From Bacillus sp. FJAT-44742 (GTDB taxonomy: Bacteria; Bacillota; Bacilli; Bacillales; Marinococcaceae), in contig NZ_KZ454936.1 of the NCBI RefSeq assembly GCF_002797315.1, forward strand, positions 991,133-1,055,132: a stretch of DNA of 64,000 nt. Reading direction: 5' to 3'. Both the position numbers and the translations under genes were made by a program. A model generated the notes under the pieces. It searched no databases, was not told where the DNA came from, and saw only the letters and a program-made list of their open reading frames with translations. Below, piece after piece: positions 43,069 through 51,766 of the stretch (the first letter of the stretch is position 1; each line of letters opens with the position of its first letter).

Positions 43069-44530
43069 AGGAAAAAGAATGCATGGGGCAGCCATTGTCA
43101 TATTATTTTTCGGCCGCATAAAAGATTTCTTAATTCCCTTGATCCTCGCTTTTGTGGTGGGGGGCACAGGACCAAACATATTTGGATTTCGCTTGGTATT
43201 TCCTATCATTCTGGCTATTATGCTGATCCACAGCCTGCTCTACTGGTTGACCTATCGATATAGCATCGAAGAGGGAGAGCTGAGGATAAAGCAAGGAATC
43301 TTTATTAAAAAAAATCGTTACATCCGCAGGCACAGAGTACAAAGCTTCGATGTGACAGCGGGCGTGCTTCAGAGATTATTCCGCCTTGTTAAAGTAAGAA
43401 TAGAGACCGCTGGGGGAGGAAACGAACCAGAGGTTGAAATAGTAGCTGTCACCAAAGGAGAAGCAAAAGAGCTGCGGTCGATGCTTCTCAACCGAGGTAC
43501 GACAGAGGAGGATGATACGACAGTAGAGGAAACGGCGGAGAAAAAGGAAGAGGAATTGGAAGCACATCCTGTGGACTACCAATGGAAGCTTCCAGTTAGA
43601 GACTTATTTATAGCAGGATTGACATCAGGTGGTGTAGGGCTGGTGCTTTCTGCTGTCTTAGCCTTGTTTACCCAAGTAGACCAGCTGCTCCCTGAGACTT
43701 TTTATGAAACAACATTAGGTTTTTTTGTGGAATCGAGTATTTTTGTTATTATCATACTTATCTTTCTTATCACGTTAATAGCATGGATTATTTCAATTTT
43801 TATTACCGTCATCAAATACGGCAATTTTAGCGTCGTCAAGAGAGGAAATGACCTTATTATTTCAAGAGGTTTGCTGGAAACAAGGCAGCTCACTTTAAAC
43901 ATTAAGCGGATTACTACCGTACGCTATGTAGCTACCATGATTCGCCAGCCCCTCGGTTTTACTAGTGTGTATGTAGAGAGTGCAGGAGGAGGAAGCAGTG
44001 ATGAACAGCTTTCTACACTCCTTCTTCCCTTGGTCAGGAAAAAAGCTGCCAACGAGATCCTAAATGAAATTGTTCCTGATTACGTAATTGAAAAGCAATT
44101 GACACCGCTTCCTAAACGAGCGCTGATTCGGTTTATGGTGAGAGCTGTCATACCAGTTCTTATTGTAGTCATTCCTGCAGCTGTATGGCTTCCATTTGGC
44201 AATTGGCTGCTTATCTTTATACCTGTTGCATTTGCTCTTGGCTGGCTCCGGTATAAGGATGGAGGACATGCCGTAACAAAAAGGCATGTCATTTTCCAGA
44301 CACGGCACTTTAATTTAACGAGAGAGGTAGTCCCTAAAAAAAGAATACAGTCTGTGGAAAAAAGCCATTCCTTGTTTCAAAGAAGAATGGACCTTTGCAC
44401 GTTTACTGTTTCCATTCTCTCTACAGCAGGAGGGAAATCATTTTCGGTCCGTGATATGGCTGAGGATGACGGAAATGATTTGTATCAGTGGTATTCCTTT
44501 GAAAAAGAAACCCAGCAAGAGAAGGGCTAG
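43061..44530 (+). CDS. ydbT: YdbT-like membrane protein with tandem bacterial PH domains
   Basis: 489 aa. Several membrane helices alternate with bPH2 domains: RYSIEEGELRIKQGIFIKKN with RHRVQSFDV, then RGLLETRQLTLNIKRITTVR and a third region KRHVIFQTRHFNLTREVVPK. This is the B. subtilis YdbT layout. The start may be ATG 43061 (inside the end of ydbS) or ATG 43079, the latter 8 nt from AAAGGA. It probably acts with YdbS in the membrane. The operon ends in a strong terminator. Confidence 0.88.
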   Translation: MNKGKRMHGAAIVILFFGRIKDFLIPLILAFVVGGTGPNIFGFRLVFPIILAIMLIHSLLYWLTYRYSIEEGELRIKQGIFIKKNRYIRRHRVQSFDVTAGVLQRLFRLVKVRIETAGGGNEPEVEIVAVTKGEAKELRSMLLNRGTTEEDDTTVEETAEKKEEELEAHPVDYQWKLPVRDLFIAGLTSGGVGLVLSAVLALFTQVDQLLPETFYETTLGFFVESSIFVIIILIFLITLIAWIISIFITVIKYGNFSVVKRGNDLIISRGLLETRQLTLNIKRITTVRYVATMIRQPLGFTSVYVESAGGGSSDEQLSTLLLPLVRKKAANEILNEIVPDYVIEKQLTPLPKRALIRFMVRAVIPVLIVVIPAAVWLPFGNWLLIFIPVAFALGWLRYKDGGHAVTKRHVIFQTRHFNLTREVVPKKRIQSVEKSHSLFQRRMDLCTFTVSILSTAGGKSFSVRDMAEDDGNDLYQWYSFEKETQQEKG

Positions 44531-44557
44531 ACAGCCCTTTCCTTGCTGGGTTTTTAG
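44506..44557. terminator. Bidirectional terminator after ydbT
   Basis: A 12-bp outer stem AAACCCAGCAAG / CTTGCTGGGTTT (44508-44519 with 44542-44553) and an inner AAGGGCT/AGCCCTT stem. It overlaps the ydbT end and also serves the convergent gene at 44568. Confidence 0.9.
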
Positions 44558-44567
44558 TGTAGGAAGT

Positions 44568-45542
44568 TTATTTGGAGAGAGCATTGGAATAGGTAATAAT
44601 GCTCCTGGCCCCTTGATCAGTTGTAAATTCAAATCGGTCAAAGATGGAGTCTGGACTATTTTGTTGAAGCGTTCTTTCATAATGATGCTGCACAATCAGA
44701 GTGGAGCTGTTCTTTTGGAACATAAGAAAGTTCACGCCTTGAAAGGATGTTTCAGCTTCTCTGGCGAGCAGCTCATGAAGCAGCCGATTATGGCATTTCA
44801 CAAGGTCTTTTTCCGTAAATCCCAGAGTACGTAATCCCTTTTCCAGGGACTGCCGCGATTGTTGTTCTAACTCATTTAATAAAATGGTAAAAGGTTCAAA
44901 CTGCTGTCTGCTGATCCGCACACGTGCCCCTTCACTCACAGGGATGAGTTTTCCATTTTCTGTTAAAAAGGAAAGGCCATCGGCGGGAGTGCATTTTATC
45001 CACTTATTTTTGTATTCGATTTCAAGGGTGAATGGGCATCCTTCCAGTTCTAGTTGTTCCTTACGCGTGTCTTCCTGCAGATAAAGAATTTCATTTATCT
45101 TTACAATGGAATAGTAAACAAAGCTTTCATCTTCAGGTTCCTGATCTATTTCTTCAACGTTAACGAGGGAAGCGTTATAAAACTGGAGTTTCTTTTCAAT
45201 AGCGTGAAGAAAAGACGTATACTGTGCAGTTTTTTCCTGTAGCCACTGGCCTTTTTTCTGCAGAGCATCGATAAAAGAAGATTCATAGCTGCCAGTATAT
45301 TCATTTTCAGCTTCTTTTACTTTCGTTCCCAAGCATTCAACAACTTCTCCTTCTAGATACATTGGTTCATTCAAGTCTGCTGATGCAGGAAGAGCCTGGA
45401 TACCAGTGATTCGAACAGAAGCCATCCAAGGTTTATTTGGGAGGGCGTGAATGTTAGTAAGGATTCCGAAGTAAGAACCCATTTTCCCTTCATCTACGAC
45501 TATTGTCTGGCCTTTATACTGACTTGCTTTGGCTCTATTCAT
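44568..45542 (-). CDS. Conserved hypothetical protein, 324 aa
   Basis: No signal peptide or membrane helix. The N-terminal part (about 1-75; GQTIVVDEGKMGSYFGILTN, then MASVRITGIQALP) looks like a small SH3-like or beta domain, followed by a helical region and a mixed C-terminal domain with QQFEPFTILLNELEQQSRQS. It could belong to the DUF2777 group of Bacillus, but I cannot confirm that. I start at ATG 45542, where GAGGG is 7 nt upstream; ATG 45566 has none. A lone gene on the minus strand. Confidence 0.6.
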   Translation of the reverse strand: MNRAKASQYKGQTIVVDEGKMGSYFGILTNIHALPNKPWMASVRITGIQALPASADLNEPMYLEGEVVECLGTKVKEAENEYTGSYESSFIDALQKKGQWLQEKTAQYTSFLHAIEKKLQFYNASLVNVEEIDQEPEDESFVYYSIVKINEILYLQEDTRKEQLELEGCPFTLEIEYKNKWIKCTPADGLSFLTENGKLIPVSEGARVRISRQQFEPFTILLNELEQQSRQSLEKGLRTLGFTEKDLVKCHNRLLHELLAREAETSFQGVNFLMFQKNSSTLIVQHHYERTLQQNSPDSIFDRFEFTTDQGARSIITYSNALSK

Positions 45543-45639
45543 GATAACCCTCGCTTTATTCTTCATTTAACAGAGTAGTTCTGCTAGTTTCGATATTTGC
45601 TCTTCACATTATACGGTGATTTAAAGAAGAGATTCAAGA

Positions 45640-45685
45640 TAAAAGAAAGCACCCCTTCAAAAGAAGGAGAAAATGTAAGGGGTTG
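45640..45685 (-). terminator. Terminator of the MBL hydrolase gene
   Basis: On the minus strand, ACCCCTT (45683-45677) pairs with AAGGGGT (45657-45651), followed by GCTTTCTTTT. Confidence 0.7.
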
Positions 45686-45697
45686 CAAATATCGTTT

Positions 45698-46666
45698 CTA
45701 CTTTTTCGCTGCTGAATTCTTTGCTTTTTCTTGTTGAGCAAAGTAGTGAATGATCCCCATAGCCGAAACTGAGGCATCCATTTTTAAAAAAGCAGTCAGG
45801 TTTGAAAGGTCTTCGCTGTGGTCTAACTGATAATGCTCGCTCATTTCAGTGAAGAGAGTTTCTGAAAGCTTTTCTTCAGTGTGATGCTGCTCAAAGGAAT
45901 CTTTTCCAATGGAAAGAAAACGAGGAAGCCACATTTTTATTTGTTTGTCTACTTCTTTTGGGTCTTTACACATTCCATAATGGCCAAAATAAATCCGTTT
46001 AGGTTCAAGAGCCATAATTCTTTCGAGTGAGGAAAGCATAGCATCAGGGTCAAATTGATTAGGAGAAGTGGATGGTATATATATGTCTTTATTCACTTTT
46101 TTTGCGTCAGGGTACTGAATACCAATGGTGTCCCCAGTAAATACCCCCTCGCTTTCAGGGTCGTAGATGCTGTAGTGGTGAGCTGCATGGCCAGGAGTGT
46201 CTAGAAACGTTAACGTCCGCTCGGAAGAAATAGTCAATGTGCTGTTATCCTCAAGAACGACGACACGGTCTTCCGGAATCGGGATGACAGGCTCAAACAA
46301 CTCTTCAAATTTTTCTTTATAAACGGCTTTTGCCCCTTTAATAAGTCGGGAAGGATCTATTAAATGACGGGCTCCTCTGGGGTGAATAATTACTTTTGCA
46401 TTAGGGCACTCTGTTAGAAGGAGTCCCGCACCTCCTGCATGATCCAGGTGAACGTGTGTAACAATAATGTAATCTACTTCATCAAGTGTTCTCCCAAGTT
46501 CTTTCATTCCTTGTTTTATGTAAGGAAGTGACATACTCGGGCCAGTTTCTAAAATGGTAATTCTTTCTTCATTAAAAATATAGACTCCGGTCCTGTTAGG
46601 AAGTCCTAAATCGTAGCCATCTATTACATACAAGTTGTGTCCAAGATCTTCACACCTTACAGACAT
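45698..46666 (-). CDS. MBL-fold metallohydrolase
   Basis: 322 aa. Complete zinc motif THVHLDHAGG, LDTPGHAAHHY, GDTIGIQYPD and the last ligand in YFGHYG. The beginning (GVYIFNEERITILETGPS) is typical of glyoxalase II-like hydrolases; a C-terminal helical part of about 90 residues is extra. It may be a thioesterase; substrate unknown. ATG at 46666 with AAGGGG 9 nt upstream. Separated from the XpaC-like gene by a terminator. Confidence 0.88.
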   Translation of the reverse strand: MSVRCEDLGHNLYVIDGYDLGLPNRTGVYIFNEERITILETGPSMSLPYIKQGMKELGRTLDEVDYIIVTHVHLDHAGGAGLLLTECPNAKVIIHPRGARHLIDPSRLIKGAKAVYKEKFEELFEPVIPIPEDRVVVLEDNSTLTISSERTLTFLDTPGHAAHHYSIYDPESEGVFTGDTIGIQYPDAKKVNKDIYIPSTSPNQFDPDAMLSSLERIMALEPKRIYFGHYGMCKDPKEVDKQIKMWLPRFLSIGKDSFEQHHTEEKLSETLFTEMSEHYQLDHSEDLSNLTAFLKMDASVSAMGIIHYFAQQEKAKNSAAKK

Positions 46667-46711
46667 TATGATCAACCCCTTATCGTTTTGAAAACCTTTC
46701 CATTTAAGTGT

Positions 46712-46750
46712 AGAAAAATCCCCTTCATCTGTAAAGATAAAGGGGATACT
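46712..46750 (-). terminator. Terminator of the telA-xpaC-like operon
   Basis: On the minus strand, ATCCCCTT pairs with AAGGGGAT (46747-46740 with 46725-46718), followed by TTTTTC. It lies at the stop of the XpaC-like gene. Confidence 0.85.
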
Positions 46751-47689
46751 TTATTTTCCATTTGTTTTTTCGGAGGCAGAATACCTTTGTTCATTAATCC
46801 GAAAGAGCTTTTTCATTTCTTCTGCTTTTGATACCTCAATGCTTTCCTGCATTGAACGAATATTAATTTCCATTTTAGTCAGAGCTTCATAGAGCGGTTC
46901 TTTTTGCTCCTCCTGGTTTTCACTGCTTAGTGACAAGTACGTTTCAAGTAAGACTGGAATATCTTTTTGAAGCATTCGTTTACATACATATCGTTCTTCC
47001 ACGTCAAGCTTATGAGCGTAAACAAGAAGCTTTTCCGTTTCCTCTACCAATCTTCTCAGGCGGTTTTGATGAGGAGAAGGGAGAAGGCTCCATTTGTAAA
47101 TCAGGCGATGTCTGCATTCTGACAAAAGCTCACTATATTCCTTTGGTAAAGATGTCTGCTCAGATATTTTTTCTTCCTGTATTTTCTTCTTGGCAAGTGA
47201 AGGAGGAGCCTTTTTATCCGGTTCAATAAGCTGGCCCAGAAAGACATCATCTAACACGTTCAATTTATAAAAAATACCTTGAAAGTACCTGGACTTTTGC
47301 AAGCTTCTCACGTAGGTTTTTCCATTTTTTATATATTGAACAGAAGCTTCTTTAATACGGTGTCCCCGGCTCCCATGATGATATTTTCTCTGATAGAGGA
47401 TAATAATCCGTTTTTTAATTGCAGCTTCAGACTTGGTAGTGTCATAACTTAAAAGCTTCATTCTTTTTCGGTTTACCTTTAAACGGAACTGGAAAGTGCC
47501 GCCGTTTTTTTTATAAGAGTGGGGCATTTTCGTCTGTTTTCCATTATTAATAAGCGTATCTAATACAGCCTCCGTATCTTCTATAAGCTGCAGGCCCTTT
47601 GCATCAGAAAAAATGTGCTGGTCTACAGGTTTTAAGTGGTCAGGAAGAAGTTTGTCAAACCATACGTCTTCTAGCCATTGTTTAAACAA
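46751..47689 (-). CDS. XpaC-like helical protein, TelA partner
   Basis: 312 aa, basic. The N-terminal 150 residues are unlike anything I recognise (a Lys/Arg-rich beta segment, GGTFQFRLKVNRKRMKLLSY). The C-terminal half is helical, and its LQKDIPVLLETYLSLS resembles the helix of XpaC proteins (YYLPTTLKLLESY type). XpaC-type genes are typically paired with telA, as here (30 bp after telA). GGTGG precedes the ATG. Function in tellurite or toxic-anion or envelope stress is inferred from the neighbour only. Confidence 0.5.
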   Translation of the reverse strand: MFKQWLEDVWFDKLLPDHLKPVDQHIFSDAKGLQLIEDTEAVLDTLINNGKQTKMPHSYKKNGGTFQFRLKVNRKRMKLLSYDTTKSEAAIKKRIIILYQRKYHHGSRGHRIKEASVQYIKNGKTYVRSLQKSRYFQGIFYKLNVLDDVFLGQLIEPDKKAPPSLAKKKIQEEKISEQTSLPKEYSELLSECRHRLIYKWSLLPSPHQNRLRRLVEETEKLLVYAHKLDVEERYVCKRMLQKDIPVLLETYLSLSSENQEEQKEPLYEALTKMEINIRSMQESIEVSKAEEMKKLFRINEQRYSASEKTNGK

Positions 47690-47719
47690 AAAACCACCTT
47701 CTTTTAGTCATCTCACCTT

Positions 47720-48760
47720 TTATTCTAACAGCTTTGTACGCATTTCCTTGTTTAAATCATCTAGCTCGGCAATGAATTTTTTCCCTGATTGAACAATTCG
47801 TTCGTTAGATTCTTCTGTCAGTTCAATGGCAGCTTGGACATCATTATAAGCTTTCCGAAAAGTGTCGATGGCTACTGCAGGCTCTTCGAGGGTCTTTAAT
47901 GTTTCTTCTGTATTGGATTTAAGCATTTGTGCATTGGAGAGGATCATATTTTCTGTTGCTTCGTTTACATTTTGGACAGCATCAATAACTTTCCGCTGGT
48001 TCCCTAAAGCAAGTTGGATGGAAGCAGTAACGGTTATAATATTTTTGGTCATCGTAATGGCATTAAAAATAGCTTCTTCAAGCTTTTCATTATTATCCAG
48101 AATAAGATCCACGGAGGCAAGAGACTGCTGAAGCACCATGACAGCCTGACTCATGTTTTTTATTCTTGATACAACCCTTACTTGTCCTTTTTGCAATGAG
48201 GCAGGGTTATCACGCCATTCTTCTTTCGTCATTTCCTGTTCAAGCATTTGGTTTAACTCCTGCCCTAATGCCATTTGTTTTTCCAGCTCATAGATTCGGG
48301 CGGTTGCTGTTTCTTTTAACTGTTCAAGCATTACATTGTCCTCTTGCAGCTTATCTCTGCCGGCAAGAAGTCCTTCAATAATATTTTCAACCTGTGCCTC
48401 TACCGTCTGGTACTTTTGGGCGTATTGTTCCATTGGGCTGCGACGCAGTAGTTTGTTCCATACTTTCTGGACTCTGCTTTCTTCTAAATGTTCGGGCTCA
48501 AGTTCTCCGACAATCACTTTTAATTCATGAAGCTTATCAGGTAACTCATTGTCTTTTTGATTCATCATTTCACTTACTGGCCGTTTTAGAGCTTCAAGTG
48601 AATCCCCTGCTTGCTTTTGTTCGTTTTCACCTAGCGAGCTTATTTTTGAAAGAAGCTCATCAACATTAGACTTATTAAGGTTATTTATATAATCCTGCGC
48701 ATCTCTTTTTGCGTTCTCGCTAGTTTCTTGATTAAGGTTGTGATTTTTATATTCATCCAT
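47720..48760 (-). CDS. TelA family toxic anion resistance protein
   Basis: 346 aa, almost wholly helical coiled coil. LRRSPMEQYAQKYQTVEAQV, then LEKQMALGQELNQMLEQE and VVSRIKNMSQAVMVLQQSL are typical of TelA (B. subtilis YceH/YaaN). Family members are linked to resistance to tellurite, nisin and cell-wall antibiotics. I start at ATG 48760, with AAGGAGGG 8 nt upstream; the longer frame to 48823 has no site. Forms an operon with the XpaC-like gene. Confidence 0.9.
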   Translation of the reverse strand: MDEYKNHNLNQETSENAKRDAQDYINNLNKSNVDELLSKISSLGENEQKQAGDSLEALKRPVSEMMNQKDNELPDKLHELKVIVGELEPEHLEESRVQKVWNKLLRRSPMEQYAQKYQTVEAQVENIIEGLLAGRDKLQEDNVMLEQLKETATARIYELEKQMALGQELNQMLEQEMTKEEWRDNPASLQKGQVRVVSRIKNMSQAVMVLQQSLASVDLILDNNEKLEEAIFNAITMTKNIITVTASIQLALGNQRKVIDAVQNVNEATENMILSNAQMLKSNTEETLKTLEEPAVAIDTFRKAYNDVQAAIELTEESNERIVQSGKKFIAELDDLNKEMRTKLLE

Positions 48761-49007
48761 TATTGAGTACCCTCCTTCAGACATCTTCAAAAGTAAACCC
48801 TCTTCTTGTCGATATTGTATCATCTTCCATGAACATTCGTCCTGTTTATGATTCCTTTTTCAAATGATATTAGATACGATAAAGGGAAAGAGAAGTTGCG
48901 GTTTGCAATTCAAGAAGAGATGGAATAGAGAAACTAAGATGATAGATAATGAAAGCAGAGGTTAGGACTAGGCACTAAGTCTCGTATCCATAAAGGAGGA
49001 GCCTTTT

Positions 49008-49415
49008 ATGTTTAAGAAGTATTTCACCATAGAAGAAGCAAATTGCCATATTCCTTTTGTTAAGGAAGAAATGTCTGAACTGCAGAACCTCCAGGAGAGC
49101 TTTACTGAAAGTGTAAAACATTATGAACTGGTTAAGCATTCTCCCATTCCTGATACAGGAGAGAAGTTATTTTATTTAGAATGCATGGTTGATTTTGTAG
49201 AGATTCAGGCCAATCTTCATATTGAACGTCTCGAGAGAAACGGGATCCTCGTAAAAAGTATTGATCACGGACTTGTGGACTTCCCGGCAAAAGTAGAAGG
49301 GGAGCCAGTACTTCTTTGCTGGAGGCAGGGTGAAAATCAAGTGAAGTACTACCATGGTTTGTTTGAAGGATTTACAGGCAGAAAAAAAATCTCCAGAACG
49401 GATGATGAAATTTAG
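49008..49415 (+). CDS. DUF2203 family protein
   Basis: 135 aa. FTIEEANCHIPFVKEEMSEL at the start, GILVKSIDHGLVDFPAKVEG in the middle and LLCWRQGE near the end are the family signature. Function unknown; soluble. ATG with AAAGGAGGAG upstream. It runs into the NRDE and hydrolase genes with short gaps, probably a three-gene operon. Confidence 0.85.
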   Translation: MFKKYFTIEEANCHIPFVKEEMSELQNLQESFTESVKHYELVKHSPIPDTGEKLFYLECMVDFVEIQANLHIERLERNGILVKSIDHGLVDFPAKVEGEPVLLCWRQGENQVKYYHGLFEGFTGRKKISRTDDEI

Positions 49416-49437
49416 ATAGAGAGAGGAAGAACAAGCC

Positions 49438-50238
49438 ATGTGTCTGGTCGCGGTAGCTTATAAGGTACACAGTAAGTATCCACTTATTATAGCAGCCAAT
49501 AGGGACGAGTTCTATAACCGTCCAACGTCCCTTTTGCACCAATGGAAAGACGCTCCATTTGTTTATGCTGGAAGAGATTTAAAAAAAGGCGGCACTTGGA
49601 TGGGAATGACCAAGCACGGTTACCTTGCTGCTCTTACGAATGTGAGAGATGGGAATGAAAAGGAGAAGGAACGTTCAAGGGGAGAAATTACAGCAGGATT
49701 TTTGAAAAAGGAAGACACGGAAAGTTTTTTTCAAAAGCTTTCTAAAGAAAAAGATGAATTCAATGGCTTTAACCTTATAGCAGGCACAGTCGATAACCTT
49801 TTTTATTATTCAAATAAGCAGGAAGGGAGAGAAGCGGAAGCCATGTTGCCGGGTATCCATGGCCTGAGTAATGCCCAGCTCAATTCACCATGGCCAAAAG
49901 TGGATAAAGTCAAACAAAAAATGAAGAAGCTGATCCAAGATGAGCCATTTACTGATCTTCCTGTGGAACCTCTTTTTGCAGCACTGACAGACACGGATAA
50001 AGCTCCTGATCAATTTCTTCCAAACACCGGGATAAGCATTGAGATGGAAAGGCTTTTATCTTCTCCATTTATTATCAGTCCTTCGTATGGGACAAGGTCC
50101 CAGACTGTGCTCGCGGTTACTGCTGATTACAATGCAAAGATGATAGAACGAACCTTTACAAATGGCGGCCAGGTTAAAGAGCAATCATTTTCATTTCCTA
50201 TACAAACAAAGGAGGAACAGGATGTTAGAGAACTTTGA
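49438..50238 (+). CDS. NRDE (TANGO2-like) family protein
   Basis: 266 aa. The start MCLVAVAY and the motif AANRDEFYNRPT define the NRDE family, whose N-terminal Cys recalls Ntn hydrolases. GGTWMGMTKHGYLAALTNVR and SYGTRSQTVLAV are further conserved stretches. The eukaryotic TANGO2 is linked to secretion, heme or lipid handling; the bacterial role is unknown. AGAGAGGAAG precedes the ATG. The last 17 bp overlap the next gene. Confidence 0.9.
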   Translation: MCLVAVAYKVHSKYPLIIAANRDEFYNRPTSLLHQWKDAPFVYAGRDLKKGGTWMGMTKHGYLAALTNVRDGNEKEKERSRGEITAGFLKKEDTESFFQKLSKEKDEFNGFNLIAGTVDNLFYYSNKQEGREAEAMLPGIHGLSNAQLNSPWPKVDKVKQKMKKLIQDEPFTDLPVEPLFAALTDTDKAPDQFLPNTGISIEMERLLSSPFIISPSYGTRSQTVLAVTADYNAKMIERTFTNGGQVKEQSFSFPIQTKEEQDVREL

Positions 50239-51100
50239 GATAAAAGCAGCTGAAGATTTAACCATTAGAGGAACGGTATTTTATGGCAGTGACGAACAAA
50301 TCGAAAAAAAGCCTGTAATCATACTGGCTCACGGATTCAAAGGGTTTAAAAATTGGGGCTTTTTTCCTTATACCGCACAGCAATTTACAAAGCACGGCTT
50401 CATCGCAATTACCTTTAATTTTTCAATGAACGGGGTAGGTGAGGACTTGCTTTCGTTTACCGAAATGGATAAGTTCTCTGAAAATACTTATCACAGGGAA
50501 ATCGAGGATCTTAACGAAATTGTGTCAGCAATTGAGGATGATACACTTCCTTACGCCGAGTTAATGGATAAGGAATCATTGTACCTGCTCGGCCACAGTA
50601 AGGGTGGAGCAACCGTCCTGTTATATACAAGGGAGAATGAAGAAAAGATCAATGGAGTAGCTACGTGGAATGCAATAAGCCAGGCGGATCTATTTCATGA
50701 AGAGTTGAAAAAAGAAATTAGGGAAAATGGGACTGGGTATATTTACAATGGCAGGACGAAAGAGTATATGCCTGTCAAACAAAAGGCAGTTGAAGATGTG
50801 GAGAGTAACCATGAAAGGTATGATATTATCCAGGCTGTTCAAGAAACAGAAACTGCAAAGCTCTTTATACAAGGTGGTGAAGATGCCCCTAAGCTTACAG
50901 CTGGAGCGAAGGAACTGAACAAAAACGCTGAAAATGGTCGGCTGGAATGGATTGAAACGGGAAGCCATACCTTTAACACCGCCCATCCTTTTGAACAATC
51001 TTCACCTGAGTTAGAAAAGGCTATTTCAAGCACGGTTAATTTTTTTAAAGTACAGGAAAAGATGAAAGAGAAAGAAAAGGATGGAAAAGAGAAGGAATAG
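50222..51100 (+). CDS. Alpha/beta hydrolase
   Basis: 292 aa. ILAHGFKGFKNWG (oxyanion), the nucleophile elbow GHSKGG, and a final His in GSHTFN form the expected triad. It resembles serine esterases or acyl-peptide hydrolase relatives; substrate open. The C terminus is a run of Lys/Glu. ATG at 50222, overlapping the NRDE gene by 17 bp, with AAGGAGG 6 nt upstream. A frame extending to 50162 overlaps further and has no site. Confidence 0.88.
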   Translation: MLENFEIKAAEDLTIRGTVFYGSDEQIEKKPVIILAHGFKGFKNWGFFPYTAQQFTKHGFIAITFNFSMNGVGEDLLSFTEMDKFSENTYHREIEDLNEIVSAIEDDTLPYAELMDKESLYLLGHSKGGATVLLYTRENEEKINGVATWNAISQADLFHEELKKEIRENGTGYIYNGRTKEYMPVKQKAVEDVESNHERYDIIQAVQETETAKLFIQGGEDAPKLTAGAKELNKNAENGRLEWIETGSHTFNTAHPFEQSSPELEKAISSTVNFFKVQEKMKEKEKDGKEKE

Positions 51101-51136
51101 GATGTGTAGAGTCTTGGGCAAAACCCAGCTAATAAG

Positions 51137-51170
51137 AAGGGTCCTCACCATCGGTGAGAGCTCTTTTTTT
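51137..51170 (+). terminator. Terminator after the hydrolase gene
   Basis: Stem CTCACC (51144-51149) / GGTGAG (51153-51158), triloop ATC, then seven T. Confidence 0.85.
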
Positions 51171-51610
51171 GTCTCCAGTATTCTACTAGTTGCTTGTTCA
51201 AAATACTCGCTTGCACGGTGTCTTCTATAATTCGAGTTTTGTTTACATAAGTGAGCCAGTTTTGTTTCAGCCTCTTATATATATGAAGAAAAAATTTTTG
51301 TTTCAAGATATATTATTCGGGGGATAATTAACTAAATATTCTAAAAATTGAAAGAGTATTAATACACGAATAAATGACGGTCCTAATTACAAAAGAAAAG
51401 AAGAACACTAATTTTTTTTGATAACGCGAGAAAACTAGAGAAATGAACAGATATGGGGAAGTAAATAGGTTATTACTTGATTTTCTTTGCGATCATGTTA
51501 AACGATTAAAAATACAAGCACTATTATTTTTATGTAAGTGCTGTATTTTCAAAAAACTAAGGTAATAATTGGGTAACGCCTGCGGAAAGCGCTTTCAAAG
51601 GAGGTGGAGT
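51171..51610 (+). promoter_or_regulatory. Long AT-rich leader/promoter region of the glutamate synthase operon
   Basis: About 440 bp without a credible gene. It contains A/T tracts (e.g. near 51290 and 51410) and an inverted repeat AAAATACAAGCACT (51509-51522) / AGTGCTGTATTTT (51537-51549, one bulged base), a terminator-like hairpin. A cre-like site lies at 51584-51597. No good sigma-A hexamer pair was identified. The divergent gltC regulator gene found beside gltAB in B. subtilis is absent here. Confidence 0.55.
51584..51597 (+). promoter_or_regulatory. cre (CcpA-binding) site upstream of gltB
   Basis: GGAAAGCGCTTTCA matches the cre consensus TGWAAGCGYTWNCW at 13 of 14 positions (first base G instead of T) and contains the 12-bp palindrome GAAAGCGCTTTC. 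It overlaps the first base of the SD of the short upstream ORF, so bound CcpA might act as a roadblock. Confidence 0.65.
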
Positions 51611-51766
51611 ATGGGAAATAATTTGCCGAACCTAAAGTTTAATGGTATGATCTTGTATATTAGAGATAAAAAAAAAGATTGTAGGTTTCTTGTGTGTGAA
51701 ACAGAAAAGAGAGGTGGAGAGGGTAATGACATTACGCAACTTTTCACGGAGAGTGGGTATGTATGA
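51611..51766 (+). CDS. 51-residue upstream ORF overlapping the gltB start
   Basis: The ATG at 51611 follows a perfect anti-16S match, AAAGGAGGTG, by 4-6 nt, stronger than the SD of gltB itself. The frame encodes [20 protein letters not shown], then a charged stretch, and ends 41 bp inside gltB in another frame. It may be a leader peptide coupling translation to gltB, or a small protein. No family recognised. Confidence 0.4.
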   Translation: MGNNLPNLKFNGMILYIRDKKKDCRFLVCETEKRGGEGNDITQLFTESGYV

